Positions 16,345 to 25,338 of a stretch of DNA of 64,000 nucleotides are shown here, piece by piece (within the stretch, counting starts at the first letter, position 1; each line of letters opens with the position of its first letter). Position numbers and translations under genes: made by a program. Under the pieces are notes generated by a model. That model worked only from the letters and a program-made list of their open reading frames with translations, had not been told where the DNA came from and ran no database searches. The DNA comes from JAFDWI01 sp964544305 (GTDB lineage: Bacteria; Actinomycetota; Acidimicrobiia; Acidimicrobiales; Iamiaceae). The stretch lies in contig CAZJAZ010000004.1 in NCBI GenBank assembly GCA_964544305.1, positions 65,073-129,072 on the forward strand. Direction: 5' to 3'.

Positions 16345-18111
16345 TTACCGACTGAGATAATGGCTTCTCGTTGCTTCGAGTCCAGCAACACTGTCGTTGA
16401 GTCCGCCCGGTCGACTTGAACCTAGCCATGCCGCACGATATTGCTTGATGAGTTGCCCAAGGTCAGCTGCCTGTTCGCTTGCATCCCACGGTTCGCCAAC
16501 ACGCTTGAGCATTCGCTTTGCTCCGTGGCGGGCGAGCCCGATTGCCACCTCGGTCTCGGTGACGAGTTGGTTGCCGTCGGCGCAGATAAGGCGTGCGCGC
16601 CCAAGATTGTTACGGGTCGTATCAAGTAATGCAATCACGTCGCGTGTGGCGTCAATGTCGATCTCGCCGGAACTCAACACGGTCGGCGATGGGGCAACTG
16701 CTTGAAAGAGCGGACCCGCATTGCGGGCGATCACGCCGATTGCATCATTGACCGACCCAATCGTGGCAAGGGCCATCCCGAATAGGTTCGCGGCATCGTC
16801 AACCAAGCGGCTGCTTACAACGCTGGCCGGATCGACGCTGTGATTCGTGTTGCTGCACCAGGACAGCGCGCCGCCGTACACAATGGGCAACAAGCTCACC
16901 GAGGGAGGCTGGAGATGCCCGCTGTCGCCCCAATCGGTTACCAGATAACCGGTTGCCCCCGCTGCATGGCCGCTCTTGGCGGCGTCAAACAAGTTGGCCT
17001 TTGAATTGGGCCAGCGCCCAACGAGTGATTGCCATGTTGAGGTACCTGGAGCCACCCAGAAAGGGCGGTCGGCATTGGCAAATGGTTCACAGATTGTTGC
17101 GAAATCGGTGGGCGCATCAAGGTCGATGCCGATGCGGTTGAGGATCTGGGTGAACTCTCGGGGGAGCGTGGGGTTCGTGATGTTGGGCGCATCGTAATTC
17201 CACACAATTGGTGTGCACTGCTGCGCGGGAAGAGAGTCGAGGATCTCTGGATGGGTCCGTACCACGTCGGCCCAAAACTGCACCGAGTAGCCATCGGCGA
17301 GGAGCGGATCGGCGATGCGGTGGAGGTACTCGGCGTAGACCGCACCGATTCCTTCAGTTGCGATGCGTGGCGCACTTACTCCCTGCCCAAGTTCAAAGGT
17401 TTCGTCACAACCAATGTTCACGTGGCGACTCGTCACACAGGCGAGTTGCGTGCGAACCAGGTCGAGTGCGAATTCGGCGTTGCTTGGAGTTGGTGCGAGC
17501 ACAGTCGGAGGCAGTCGGAACCCGTCGATCACCTCACAACCGTCGGGGCATTCGGCACGATGCCGGTACGTGTCGTGGGCGAGCCATCGTCCGAAATGTC
17601 CGAACGTGTTCTGATTGACCACAAGGTCGATACCCGCGTCTTGGCAGAGCCCATCAAGCCAGCGCAGATCGTCCGGTGTGATCGGCGACGCGTGCTCCCA
17701 CACGTCGCGGTGGGCTGGGTGGGCAAAGGTGTGCTCGATGTACAACTGGAATTGGTTGTAGCGGCAGGTTGCAAGGCGTGTGACCAGATGTTCCAGCGTG
17801 TCGCGTGTGGGAACACGATCCCGAGATACATCCAACATGAAACCGCGGGTTACGAAATCTGGATGATCTTCGATGTGGATCTGTGGAAGGTGGGCCGAAC
17901 CTGCGCGTAGTTGTTCGAGCGTGGACTCGCCGTAGCGGCGACCAAGTTCATCGGCCCATGCAAGATGCGCGTGCTGTGTTGTGATGTCGATTACGTAGCC
18001 TTGCGGAGGAAGCGACGTGTCTTGGGTCTGTTGTACGTGACCCGAGAATCTCTGGTGTGGATCAAATCCTGCTATCTCACGTGGACGTGGAAAGAGATCG
18101 GGCCCGGTCAT
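16345..18111 (-). CDS. Glycoside hydrolase family 20-like (beta-N-acetylhexosaminidase)
   Basis: This 588-residue protein has a GH20 barrel. Visible are the N-terminal RGFMLDVSRDRVPTRDTLEH near residue 93, a long barrel strand set, and the catalytic Asp-Glu pair in HVNIGCDETFELGQG near residue 250. In the family Asp orients the substrate N-acetyl group and Glu is the acid. There is no signal peptide, so it probably acts on imported or recycled amino sugars in the cytoplasm. A helical C-terminal domain of about 150 residues follows the barrel. The ATG at 18111 avoids the hairpin at 18135-18191, over which the frame remains open. Exact specificity unknown. Confidence 0.8.
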   Translation of the reverse strand: MTGPDLFPRPREIAGFDPHQRFSGHVQQTQDTSLPPQGYVIDITTQHAHLAWADELGRRYGESTLEQLRAGSAHLPQIHIEDHPDFVTRGFMLDVSRDRVPTRDTLEHLVTRLATCRYNQFQLYIEHTFAHPAHRDVWEHASPITPDDLRWLDGLCQDAGIDLVVNQNTFGHFGRWLAHDTYRHRAECPDGCEVIDGFRLPPTVLAPTPSNAEFALDLVRTQLACVTSRHVNIGCDETFELGQGVSAPRIATEGIGAVYAEYLHRIADPLLADGYSVQFWADVVRTHPEILDSLPAQQCTPIVWNYDAPNITNPTLPREFTQILNRIGIDLDAPTDFATICEPFANADRPFWVAPGTSTWQSLVGRWPNSKANLFDAAKSGHAAGATGYLVTDWGDSGHLQPPSVSLLPIVYGGALSWCSNTNHSVDPASVVSSRLVDDAANLFGMALATIGSVNDAIGVIARNAGPLFQAVAPSPTVLSSGEIDIDATRDVIALLDTTRNNLGRARLICADGNQLVTETEVAIGLARHGAKRMLKRVGEPWDASEQAADLGQLIKQYRAAWLGSSRPGGLNDSVAGLEATRSHYLSR

Positions 18112-18134
18112 GTCGGCAATTCTGCCTCTTTTCA

Positions 18135-18191
18135 AGCGGAACGTGTCGCGATGCGTGCCGCTATGCGGCACGCATCGCGACACGTTCCGCT
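18135..18191. repeat. 57-bp perfect hairpin, family B copy 1
   Basis: Arms 18135-18161 and 18165-18191 pair perfectly over 27 bases around the loop TAT. The outer arm begins AGCGGAACGTGTCGC. It lies between divergent genes (GH20 and zinc phospholipase C). The outer 13 bases align with family A under CGRAAYKTGWCGC. Confidence 0.95.
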
Positions 18192-18261
18192 CCAACAGAC
18201 AATTCGGTGATGTTGGCGGTAGTGTTCAAGCGGTCTGCACTCAAAGGGGAATCGATCACAA

Positions 18262-19650
18262 ATGAAGCAGCATTCGTGGATGAAAAGCGTCGGAGCCTCG
18301 GGAGTCTTGATTGCAGCGTCGCTCCTCGTGGGAGTGGGCAATGCTGGGGCGGCCGGAATTACCACCCACCAGTGGATGGCACGCACTGCGATCCCCAAAG
18401 TGAGTAGTACACAACTTCGGGCACTACTCGCCGCGAACATTGACATGGTCAACGCGGGGGCAGGGTTCCCTGACGTTGGTTATGTCGGATCGAACACGTA
18501 TGGCGAAACCGCACACTGGCAGCGCTTTATTGACCATATGGTTGACGCAATCCGTGTCAAACCAGGTTGTGGTGACCTGACCGACCCGACCGGGCCATGT
18601 GCCGGGCTCATCGCGTTCACGTTCGGTGCGGCTGCGCACGGCATGGGAGACCAAGTTTGGGACTGGCTCTTCGAACCAAATAGTCCGGACCGAAATGAGT
18701 ACTGGACTGGGGTTCCCACCGCAACAAATACGGGTGCCGAAACCCAGATGGATTTGGTTGCAATTGGCCGATATGGGGTCGGCACGACGGTGTCGGAAAC
18801 CGTGCCAGACATCCCAATGGTCATTCAAGCGCTGAGTGACTCCGGCGAACCTGGTGTGGCGGCGACACAGTTTGATCTTGTCGATGACCTGCCACAACTC
18901 TGGCAGGTTGAGAAGAACTGGGCCGACGCCCACCTGTCTGAAGTCGAAGCCGCAATGCCGTGGATGTCAGCGAACATGGTTACCGCACCTGGCGGTGTCA
19001 ACTTTGCGGCAACCGCGATCGCTGGATACTGGGATTCACAGTGGGGTCGTTTGCTTGGCAATCAACCGGCGACTCGAGTTTCGATTACGTACCCGGCACC
19101 CGATCAAACGGGGATCCCAGCAACCGGATGGGACCGGGACTCGTACGAGCCAGGCACCGCGCCCGGACGCGGCGGGGCACAAAATCGCATTGCCGCTGCC
19201 CTCACGTCATCACGGCCATACAAGGGAAGCCCGGCCGGTTTCGTTTCGGATGCCATGCCCACCGGTTCGATGACGATCACCGATGTCGCGTCGGGGGCTC
19301 CCGTGCCAATCAAAGATGGCTATCCACGCAGTGTGCCTTACGGGTCGGACGCGGGCGAGCACATGATTGACGTGCAACCTGCAAGCAACTTGGCCGAATG
19401 TACCTGGTATCAAGTAGACGTTGGCAGAGACGCCCAGATCGTGGATGCTCGCGGGGAAGCAGTGACACCGTATTCGTGGAAATTCAAGACCGCGTGCACA
19501 GGTGAGAATTCGTCAACGACCACGACCACGACCACGTTTCCCCCCATAGCTGTTGGGGACTTAGTCGACCCGACAACAAGTGTTGTCAGCGAACCGAGTG
19601 TGGCGCCGGTTGCCATAGCAGTGCGTGACAAACCGACGTACACCGGCTAG
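18262..19650 (+). CDS. Secreted zinc-dependent phospholipase C-like protein
   Basis: This 462-residue exported protein has a signal peptide ending near NAGAAG (about residue 32). The mature domain begins ITTHQWMARTAIP and contains HWQRFIDHMVDA and FGAAAHGMGDQVWDWLFEP, the His/Asp pattern of the zinc-dependent phospholipase C/S1-P1 nuclease fold, where three zinc ions hydrolyse a phosphate ester. The region after about residue 270 reads as a beta-rich Ig-like domain (SITYPAPDQTGIP, DVQPASNLAECTWYQV), then a Thr-rich linker and an unstructured end without an LPXTG or membrane anchor. It is flanked by family B hairpins on both sides. Substrate not determinable. Confidence 0.78.
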   Translation: MKQHSWMKSVGASGVLIAASLLVGVGNAGAAGITTHQWMARTAIPKVSSTQLRALLAANIDMVNAGAGFPDVGYVGSNTYGETAHWQRFIDHMVDAIRVKPGCGDLTDPTGPCAGLIAFTFGAAAHGMGDQVWDWLFEPNSPDRNEYWTGVPTATNTGAETQMDLVAIGRYGVGTTVSETVPDIPMVIQALSDSGEPGVAATQFDLVDDLPQLWQVEKNWADAHLSEVEAAMPWMSANMVTAPGGVNFAATAIAGYWDSQWGRLLGNQPATRVSITYPAPDQTGIPATGWDRDSYEPGTAPGRGGAQNRIAAALTSSRPYKGSPAGFVSDAMPTGSMTITDVASGAPVPIKDGYPRSVPYGSDAGEHMIDVQPASNLAECTWYQVDVGRDAQIVDARGEAVTPYSWKFKTACTGENSSTTTTTTTFPPIAVGDLVDPTTSVVSEPSVAPVAIAVRDKPTYTG

Positions 19651-19655
19651 CTACG

Positions 19656-19712
19656 AGCGGAACTTGTCGCAGAACGCGCTGTTATACAGCGCGTTCTGCG
19701 ACAAGTTCCGCT
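19656..19712. repeat. 57-bp perfect hairpin, family B copy 2
   Basis: Arms 19656-19682 and 19686-19712 pair perfectly over 27 bases with loop TAT, the same geometry and loop as at 18135. The outer 15 bases are nearly identical to that copy while the inner 12 differ but still pair. It lies between convergent genes, just after the phospholipase stop. Confidence 0.95.
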
Positions 19713-19733
19713 GAGAAGTCAGGTGACCGTCCG

Positions 19734-20558
19734 CTAGAAGCGCATGGTATCGACGAGTAGCTTCGCCGTTTTGTCGTCGCCAACGATGGTCACCGTCTCG
19801 AGAGGGCGCCTGCGCCACACCGTCAAGAACAAGGTTTCCGCCGGGCCACGAAAAGTGACGGCGCCCGGCACATAGCCTCGGTCTACCTGCGCGGATGCAG
19901 TGGGCACATCAGGAACGACCCCAACGTGCGGTCGTCCAATTTCGTCGTACTGCAGGCGCAGGCGGGCCAACGCCTCATTCCCGTCCGCGCGAAGCGGCTC
20001 AAACACAAACGTCGTGTTTCGCAACGAATCGGGCACAACCCCGCCGCGTTGATTGTGTCGAGTGGCGACAAAAATCGTGAGCCACTCGTCAATGCCGTCT
20101 GCGGCCAACGTCGGGTCAAGCGCGGCAGAAGGTTGACCGTGAAGCGCATGCAACGCATCGGTGGCATCGACACGATGGACGCCAAGTTCGTGCGCTTGTC
20201 GACGTGCCCAGAATGCGACGTCTGATGCGCCGATGAACGAGGCGACCGGCTGATTGGGATCCCGCGCGGCAAACGCGTCAAGCATTTCGTTTAAGGCAAC
20301 GTGGTAGTCATCCAAACAAGCAGGCCCTTTGGGGAACGGAGGAGCGGAAGCAGCGAGCGCATTGGGGTCCGCATCCACTGGCGCATTGAGCAAACCGGTA
20401 ACCCAACGGTGGATCTTCCCAACGTGGCGAACCACACGCTCAACCGTCCAACCCTCCAACATCGGCACCGGAGCGTTCAGTGCATCAATCGGCACGGCCC
20501 CAAGACGTCCACCTTCAGTTTCGATGCCTTGCAAGAACCGGTCGTGCTCAAGCGCCAT
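19734..20558 (-). CDS. Mycothiol-dependent maleylpyruvate isomerase-type (DinB-like) protein
   Basis: This 274-residue protein fits the actinobacterial MPI N-terminal family: an N-terminal four-helix bundle with GWTVERVVRHVGKIHRW near residue 35 and FWARRQAHELGVHRVDA near 140, where His residues bind a metal. The C-terminal part (PGAVTFRGPAETLFLTVWRR) matches the accessory domain. Such proteins use mycothiol for thiol transfer or detoxification, although many members lack an assigned reaction. The ATG at 20558 fits family starts; the frame extends to 20633. It is divergent from the thioesterase. Confidence 0.8.
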   Translation of the reverse strand: MALEHDRFLQGIETEGGRLGAVPIDALNAPVPMLEGWTVERVVRHVGKIHRWVTGLLNAPVDADPNALAASAPPFPKGPACLDDYHVALNEMLDAFAARDPNQPVASFIGASDVAFWARRQAHELGVHRVDATDALHALHGQPSAALDPTLAADGIDEWLTIFVATRHNQRGGVVPDSLRNTTFVFEPLRADGNEALARLRLQYDEIGRPHVGVVPDVPTASAQVDRGYVPGAVTFRGPAETLFLTVWRRRPLETVTIVGDDKTAKLLVDTMRF

Positions 20559-20641
20559 GTGCCTATTGTGCCCGATGTCATTGACGGAGCACATCGTGTC
20601 GGTTCGCATTATGGCCTCGTGAGCGGCCAGCATCGTGGCCT

Positions 20642-21430
20642 ATGTCGACAGATGATTTGTTTGGACTTGACCCCGTACTTGATGGTCGAACGGGCTTCGA
20701 GTTGACGGCGCCGCTCGTTCGCTTTGATCGGCAACTCTTTGGGGGCACCGGCCTTGGGGTCACGGTTGCTGCCGCGCAACTCACAACCGGCCGGGACGCG
20801 GTTTGGGCAACGGTTCAGTTCGTGGGAACCGCCCAAGAAGGCGAACGACTCGACGTGCAAGTAGACGAGGTCGCACACGGGGGCACGGTCTCTCAGTTGC
20901 GCGTCACGGCATCCGTTGGTGAACGACTCGTCCTCGCAGGACTCGCCTCAACTGCGCGTGAGCGTACCGAAGGTTTTGCCGCAACGTTCTCGACGATGCC
21001 GATTGTCCCAGATCCCAATGAATGCGGCCCGCTCACCTTTGGCTTTGCGGAACCCCCGCCAGAAATGTTGGCTCGAGGTCCATTTTCAATTGGCGAGTAT
21101 CGTGTCGCATCATCTGACAACCAAACCCGTCATCTGTGGGTTCACCTTCGAGATCGTCCATTTGATCGGGTGCTCGCAGCCTTCGTTGCTGATTTCGTTC
21201 CATCTGCCGTGCTCCAAGCCGCAGGCAAGTTTGGCGGTGGCACCAGCCTCGATAACGCAATGCGTTTTGGCCCGCCAATACCCGAAGACTGCGAATGGCT
21301 CCTCCTTGAAAGCGAGCCGTATTTTGCCCACAATGGTTTCGTCCATGGTGCTGCAAAACTCTGGACACCCGATGGCATTCTCGTCGCAATGGCATCACAA
21401 TCGGCCATCGCTCGACTCTTTGGCGGTTAG
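20642..21430 (+). CDS. Acyl-CoA thioesterase family protein (TesB/4HBT_3-like)
   Basis: This 262-residue protein reads as a double hotdog thioesterase. The N-terminal half contains FGGTGLGVTVAAAQLTTG, the second half VLAAFVADFVPSAVL and GGGTSLDNAMRFG, and it ends with HGAAKLWTPDGILVAMASQS, the usual conserved finish. It would hydrolyse acyl-CoA in the cytoplasm. It is followed ten bases later by a dienelactone hydrolase-like gene and probably co-transcribed. Confidence 0.83.
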   Translation: MSTDDLFGLDPVLDGRTGFELTAPLVRFDRQLFGGTGLGVTVAAAQLTTGRDAVWATVQFVGTAQEGERLDVQVDEVAHGGTVSQLRVTASVGERLVLAGLASTARERTEGFAATFSTMPIVPDPNECGPLTFGFAEPPPEMLARGPFSIGEYRVASSDNQTRHLWVHLRDRPFDRVLAAFVADFVPSAVLQAAGKFGGGTSLDNAMRFGPPIPEDCEWLLLESEPYFAHNGFVHGAAKLWTPDGILVAMASQSAIARLFGG

Positions 21431-21440
21431 TCTTCGCCTC

Positions 21441-22229
21441 GTGGCAGACGACCTTTCTGACTTTGTGCTCGACGACTTCACCGAAGATGATGTGACCCAT
21501 CCGGTCTACCGGGCAGGCTCTGGACCGTGTGTCATCGTGCTGTCTGAAATACCGGGCATTACCCCATTGGTCGCCGATTTCGCACGCCGAGTTGTTGCAA
21601 CGGGGTGCAGCGTGGCAATGCCTTCGTTGTTTGGTACACCGGGCAAAGAACCGTCGTCAGGGTATGCATTGACTTCGATTGTGAAGTGCTGCATCTCGAG
21701 TGAGTTCACATTGTTCGCTCGAGGGAAGACATCGCCAATCACGAGCTGGCTGCGGGGTTTGGCTCGAGCAGAACATGAACGCTGCGGTGGGCCGGGTATT
21801 GGAGTGGTCGGCATGTGTTTGACCGGTGGCTTTGCACTTGGCATGTTGGCCGAGCCTGCCGTTCTTGCACCGGTTCTTTCACAACCGTCGCTACCAATTG
21901 GCACGAAGAAAGCAAAATCTGACCTCGGCATAAGCGCCGACGATCTCGCAGCGGGCCAAGCGCGTGTTGCCAACGACGGGTTGTGCGTGCTCGCACTGCG
22001 CTTTACCGGGGACCGACTGGCGCCGCCTGAACGTTTTGCGAGCTTGCGGCGCGCGTTTGGCGAGAACTTCGTCGGTGTTGAAATTGATTCGTCGCCAGGT
22101 AATGCAAACGGCATAAAGAAGCTTGCGCATTCGGTGCTCACCGAAGATCTGATTGACGCAGACGGGCACCCAACGAAAGATGCGCTTGATCAGGTGTTGA
22201 CGTTGTTTCGCGAACGCCTGCTGAACTGA
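21441..22229 (+). CDS. Dienelactone hydrolase family protein
   Basis: This 262-residue alpha/beta hydrolase has the cysteine-nucleophile elbow GMCLTGGFA near residue 122 and a Glu-containing LSEIPGITP near 32, both classic for dienelactone hydrolases; the catalytic Asp and His would lie in RFTGDRLAPPERF and near KKLAHSV. The expected start is the GTG at 21441, which gives family length; the open frame extends to 20916 inside the thioesterase but is not conserved-looking. It would hydrolyse a lactone or ester intermediate. It converges on the unassigned gene at 22240. Confidence 0.82.
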   Translation: MADDLSDFVLDDFTEDDVTHPVYRAGSGPCVIVLSEIPGITPLVADFARRVVATGCSVAMPSLFGTPGKEPSSGYALTSIVKCCISSEFTLFARGKTSPITSWLRGLARAEHERCGGPGIGVVGMCLTGGFALGMLAEPAVLAPVLSQPSLPIGTKKAKSDLGISADDLAAGQARVANDGLCVLALRFTGDRLAPPERFASLRRAFGENFVGVEIDSSPGNANGIKKLAHSVLTEDLIDADGHPTKDALDQVLTLFRERLLN

Positions 22230-22239
22230 AACGTGTACG

Positions 22240-23772
22240 TCACCACGTTGAAGTGGGTACAAGATGGTGAGGTCCAAAAAATCCGATGTGCACTTTGCCC
22301 GTCGCGCCGTGTCGATCGTCATAGAAATAGATCCGCGGAATTTGTGGCCCGCCACCTTCGGCAATCTTGAGATGCGCGACCATCAACTTCCGGCCTGACG
22401 TGTCGAGATTCATGTCAACGTCAAACTCGCGACACGCACGCAAAGCATCGACCTTGAGAACGGTTTCTGATTCGTTCATGGCGAGTTTCTTGGGGCTTGC
22501 AGGCCACCCATTGGGAGACTTCGCGGCTTTGCACCATTCCCAAAAACCGGGGTGGAATGCGCGATCGAGAGCGAAGGTGTGCAGGGCAAGCAAGGCACGC
22601 CAAGACGCGCGTCCCCAAGTCCGCGCTTCAAGACGCTGGTCAAGTTCGGCGAGGTCCCGATTCGCTGAATCCGGAATTACGAGACCGGAAAGATGTTCCT
22701 GTGCAGCTTTGAATGCATCGGTACAACAAGTGATCTCGGGCAAGAGTCCTGATTTGATTTGTGGCGCAACCAATGTTGAGACGAGCTGGTCTTGGAGTGT
22801 TTGTACACGACCTTCGGACTCTTCGAGATCGGCGAGCAGATCAAAGTTGCGCCCTTCAGTCGTGGCGAGTTGTCGTTCGAGGTCATGGACTCGCTCAATG
22901 AGTTCATCGATCGTTTCGGTGTCACTCGTGGCGGCCGACGTGAGCAAATGGCGAAGCCTGGGGTATTCAATTGGGGCCCGTCGTGACGCCATCGAAGGAG
23001 CAAGAAGTTGCACGATGGTGTGCGCGATGCCTTTGGGATCACGCAAGACGCGTTCGGGATCAAAGACTCGATGCCGCCAGGGTTCTTGTTCATCTTTGGA
23101 AAAACCGGGCAGATAGACACGCACCGCACCGGCTTCGATGCCGAGTTCTCCCCCAAGCAGTTTGTTGAGTGGATCTTGTTCGGCCCCGATGAGATGCACT
23201 GATGCACAGCCCGCGAGCACTTGCGCCGCGTAAATTCCTGCGTCGAGACATTGCTTGGCATCAAATGACGGGCTTGTTGCAAAAGCCACGATGGGAAGGT
23301 CTCGAGATGGATCGGCCAACCGGTCGGCAAACCCACGGACTTCCGTTGGTCCAAGCGCGGTCGGGCGAGGTTGGAGCCGAATGGGACCACGCCGTGGGTC
23401 TAGGCCCGTAGCGATGAGACGCGTGGACAGCTCAGGCGCACGAATCTGAAACGGTGCGAAGGCATCACGACTCACTCGTTCTTGGTCAACCCAGACCGAA
23501 CCGATCCCACTGCGAGTTGTCGTGGTGATCAACGTTGTTGTGAGTCGTTCGATTCCATCGTCGAAATGCACCACACATCGTTGGATTGAGCCGACGTCGC
23601 TTGAGCCACGACGCACGAGTGTGCTTGCGCCTGCCACAACTTCTTCAATGTTTTCTTCGAACGTCCGCGCTCCGGGGTGTCGAAGGTTGACCCACCAACC
23701 AAAGGCACACAAGGCGCGTTGATGGATGTCGTTTGCATAGTCCTGCCAAATCGCCCGGTAGATGAGCGACAC
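22240..23772 (-). CDS. Unassigned three-part protein: alpha/beta N-terminal region, coiled coil, RelE-like C-terminal segment
   Basis: I do not recognise a named function. The 510-residue protein starts at a GTG with AAGGAG eight bases upstream. Residues 1-125 look like a beta-rich domain. Residues 130-260 read as alternating strands and helices (LPIVAFATSP, VLAGCASVHLIGAEQD, then GAVRVYLPGF). Residues 284-335 are a heptad-rich coiled coil (ELIERVHDLERQLATTEGR and onward). Residues 345-450 are helical. The last 35 residues (PRIYFYDDRHG, KVHIGFFGPHHL) resemble the end of RelE/ParE-like toxins. No signal peptide or membrane helix. It stands alone between metabolic genes, so context gives no function. 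Confidence 0.6.
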   Translation of the reverse strand: MSLIYRAIWQDYANDIHQRALCAFGWWVNLRHPGARTFEENIEEVVAGASTLVRRGSSDVGSIQRCVVHFDDGIERLTTTLITTTTRSGIGSVWVDQERVSRDAFAPFQIRAPELSTRLIATGLDPRRGPIRLQPRPTALGPTEVRGFADRLADPSRDLPIVAFATSPSFDAKQCLDAGIYAAQVLAGCASVHLIGAEQDPLNKLLGGELGIEAGAVRVYLPGFSKDEQEPWRHRVFDPERVLRDPKGIAHTIVQLLAPSMASRRAPIEYPRLRHLLTSAATSDTETIDELIERVHDLERQLATTEGRNFDLLADLEESEGRVQTLQDQLVSTLVAPQIKSGLLPEITCCTDAFKAAQEHLSGLVIPDSANRDLAELDQRLEARTWGRASWRALLALHTFALDRAFHPGFWEWCKAAKSPNGWPASPKKLAMNESETVLKVDALRACREFDVDMNLDTSGRKLMVAHLKIAEGGGPQIPRIYFYDDRHGATGKVHIGFFGPHHLVPTSTW

Positions 23773-23954
23773 GTCGACGTCTCCTTGATCTTTGAACGTA
23801 CCTCCCTATTGTGGCCCAGACGGGAAGACGAAAAGCGCGACGTTGATCTTCCAGGTGCCCGTCTTGCTCGTGACAAGCTTCCTGACCTGGGGTTTGATGC
23901 GGCGACGCTTGCAGTTGGATTCGGTGTCCGCACTGCGAGGTCATCTGGGGCCGG
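23773..23954. other. Intergenic region, no convincing gene
   Basis: These 182 bases separate two leftward genes. They contain the AAGGAG of the downstream gene near its left edge. Short open frames here give low-complexity Arg/Ser-rich translations and are judged non-coding. No hairpin seen. Confidence 0.5.
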
Positions 23955-25184
23955 TCAGTCAAGCACCTCGAAGGTCATGCCCGCGTGGGTTTGTAGGCGG
24001 GCCACCAGATCATCGCCAAGCGCGCTGGCTGGAGTCCAGAAACCACCTGGCTTCTGGGCTGGGGCGAGTTCGACGAGCGCGTGTGCGGCCTCAGTCAACA
24101 TGCGTGACGTGGCCCCATAGCCTGGGTCGCGCTTCCCGGTGACTCGGGTCGTGATCGTCTCGCCGGTCGCGGTTGTTCCATACAAACGCAACTCAAACGA
24201 CCCTCGCTCTTGCGCTTGGGGCGATGGTCCGTCGCCTGGTTTGGGCAGCACGTAGCGAGCAAGTGCACGCCTCGCCGGGCCAATCGCGGCCAAGCCCAAT
24301 CCCGCTGCCAGCCCGGCGGTGAGGCCCCCGGCTTTGGCTGCGCCTATTGGACCGGGGCCCATCAGCATGGCTTCGTCGTAGGTGAACTCGTCTCCCCAGG
24401 GTCGGCCAAGCAACGCGTGGGTGCGCTGAACAACTCTGGTGTTGACGGCCGCCATCACGAACGGGGCAATCCATTGGCCCGATGCCTTGTCTCGTTGAGG
24501 CCGGTTGATGTCACGTTGCTTGGGGCCGGGACGCATCTCGGGTGGGTTCAACACGTAGGGGTCGGCGAGCACTTTGCGTAGCTCAGGGTCATGGGAGGCT
24601 TCTTCGACAAGGTTGAGCATCGACGCGATCGTGCCCCCGCTTGCGCCGCCACGCAGGGCGGCCACACGCATTGACACGTGCGTGCACGAGGTGCCGAACC
24701 GTTCAAGGGACTGCTGTTGAAGGTGCCACACGCCCAGATCCGAAGGGATTGAGTCGAAACCGCAAGCGTGAACGATGCGGGCGCCGCTTTCTTGTGCGGA
24801 CGCCGAGTGCATGTCGATCATGCGTCGTATCCACTGGGTTTCACCGGTGAGATCGCAGTAGTCGGTTCCAGCCTTGACAACAGCAGCAACGAGTTCTGAG
24901 CCGTAGCGGGCGTAAGGGCCAACCGTGGAGGCAACGACTTTGGTGGCCTGTGCCAACGTGGCGAGCGCTTCAGGGTCGGATGCATCGGCGACGATTTGCT
25001 CAACGTCCGCGCCGGTGTCGGCGGCGACCGTGTCGAGTTTGACGGCGTTGCGCCCAGCGATTGCCCATTTCAGCGGACCATTGGTGCCGAAGCGCTCAAC
25101 GAGACGACGGCACAATAATTGCCCGACAAAACTCGTCGCTCCGAAGACAACCAAATCAAGACGGCGGTTGGTGGCATCGCTCAT
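23955..25184 (-). CDS. Saccharopine dehydrogenase-like / trans-acting enoyl reductase family protein
   Basis: This 409-residue protein opens with a Rossmann fold (DLVVFGATSFVGQLLCRRL), followed by VVASTVGPYARYGSELV, GTDYCDLTGETQWIR and IVHACGFDSIPSDLGVW, all typical of the saccharopine-dehydrogenase-like family that includes mycobacterial trans-acting enoyl reductases of lipid synthesis. It should be an NAD(P)-dependent reductase, probably lipid related. A hydrophobic Ala/Gly-rich stretch near residue 280 may touch membrane. The ATG at 25184 is the natural start. Confidence 0.85.
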   Translation of the reverse strand: MSDATNRRLDLVVFGATSFVGQLLCRRLVERFGTNGPLKWAIAGRNAVKLDTVAADTGADVEQIVADASDPEALATLAQATKVVASTVGPYARYGSELVAAVVKAGTDYCDLTGETQWIRRMIDMHSASAQESGARIVHACGFDSIPSDLGVWHLQQQSLERFGTSCTHVSMRVAALRGGASGGTIASMLNLVEEASHDPELRKVLADPYVLNPPEMRPGPKQRDINRPQRDKASGQWIAPFVMAAVNTRVVQRTHALLGRPWGDEFTYDEAMLMGPGPIGAAKAGGLTAGLAAGLGLAAIGPARRALARYVLPKPGDGPSPQAQERGSFELRLYGTTATGETITTRVTGKRDPGYGATSRMLTEAAHALVELAPAQKPGGFWTPASALGDDLVARLQTHAGMTFEVLD

Positions 25185-25338
25185 GTGGTTGAGACTAGGC
25201 CGTCTGGCATTGTGCTCGCGCTCGCATCCACACTCTTGAAGTTTGTCGTGTAAGGCGCCTGCGTCTGGGTCAGAGTGTTTCGCTTTGATCGGAAACAGGC
25301 GGAAACTTCATTGGATCTATTCTGCGGGAGAATGAGCC

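Noticed and set aside
17594..17607. KstR-like AACGTGTT within the GH20 gene
   Set aside because: It is within coding sequence and lacks the outer conserved positions.
20916..21440. N-terminal extension of the dienelactone hydrolase
   Set aside because: It lies inside the thioesterase gene in another frame and the family starts near the GTG at 21441.
23529..23962. Small open frames around the gap between 23773 and 23954
   Set aside because: They are mostly antisense or shifted within the neighbouring gene and have Arg/Ser-rich non-conserved translations.
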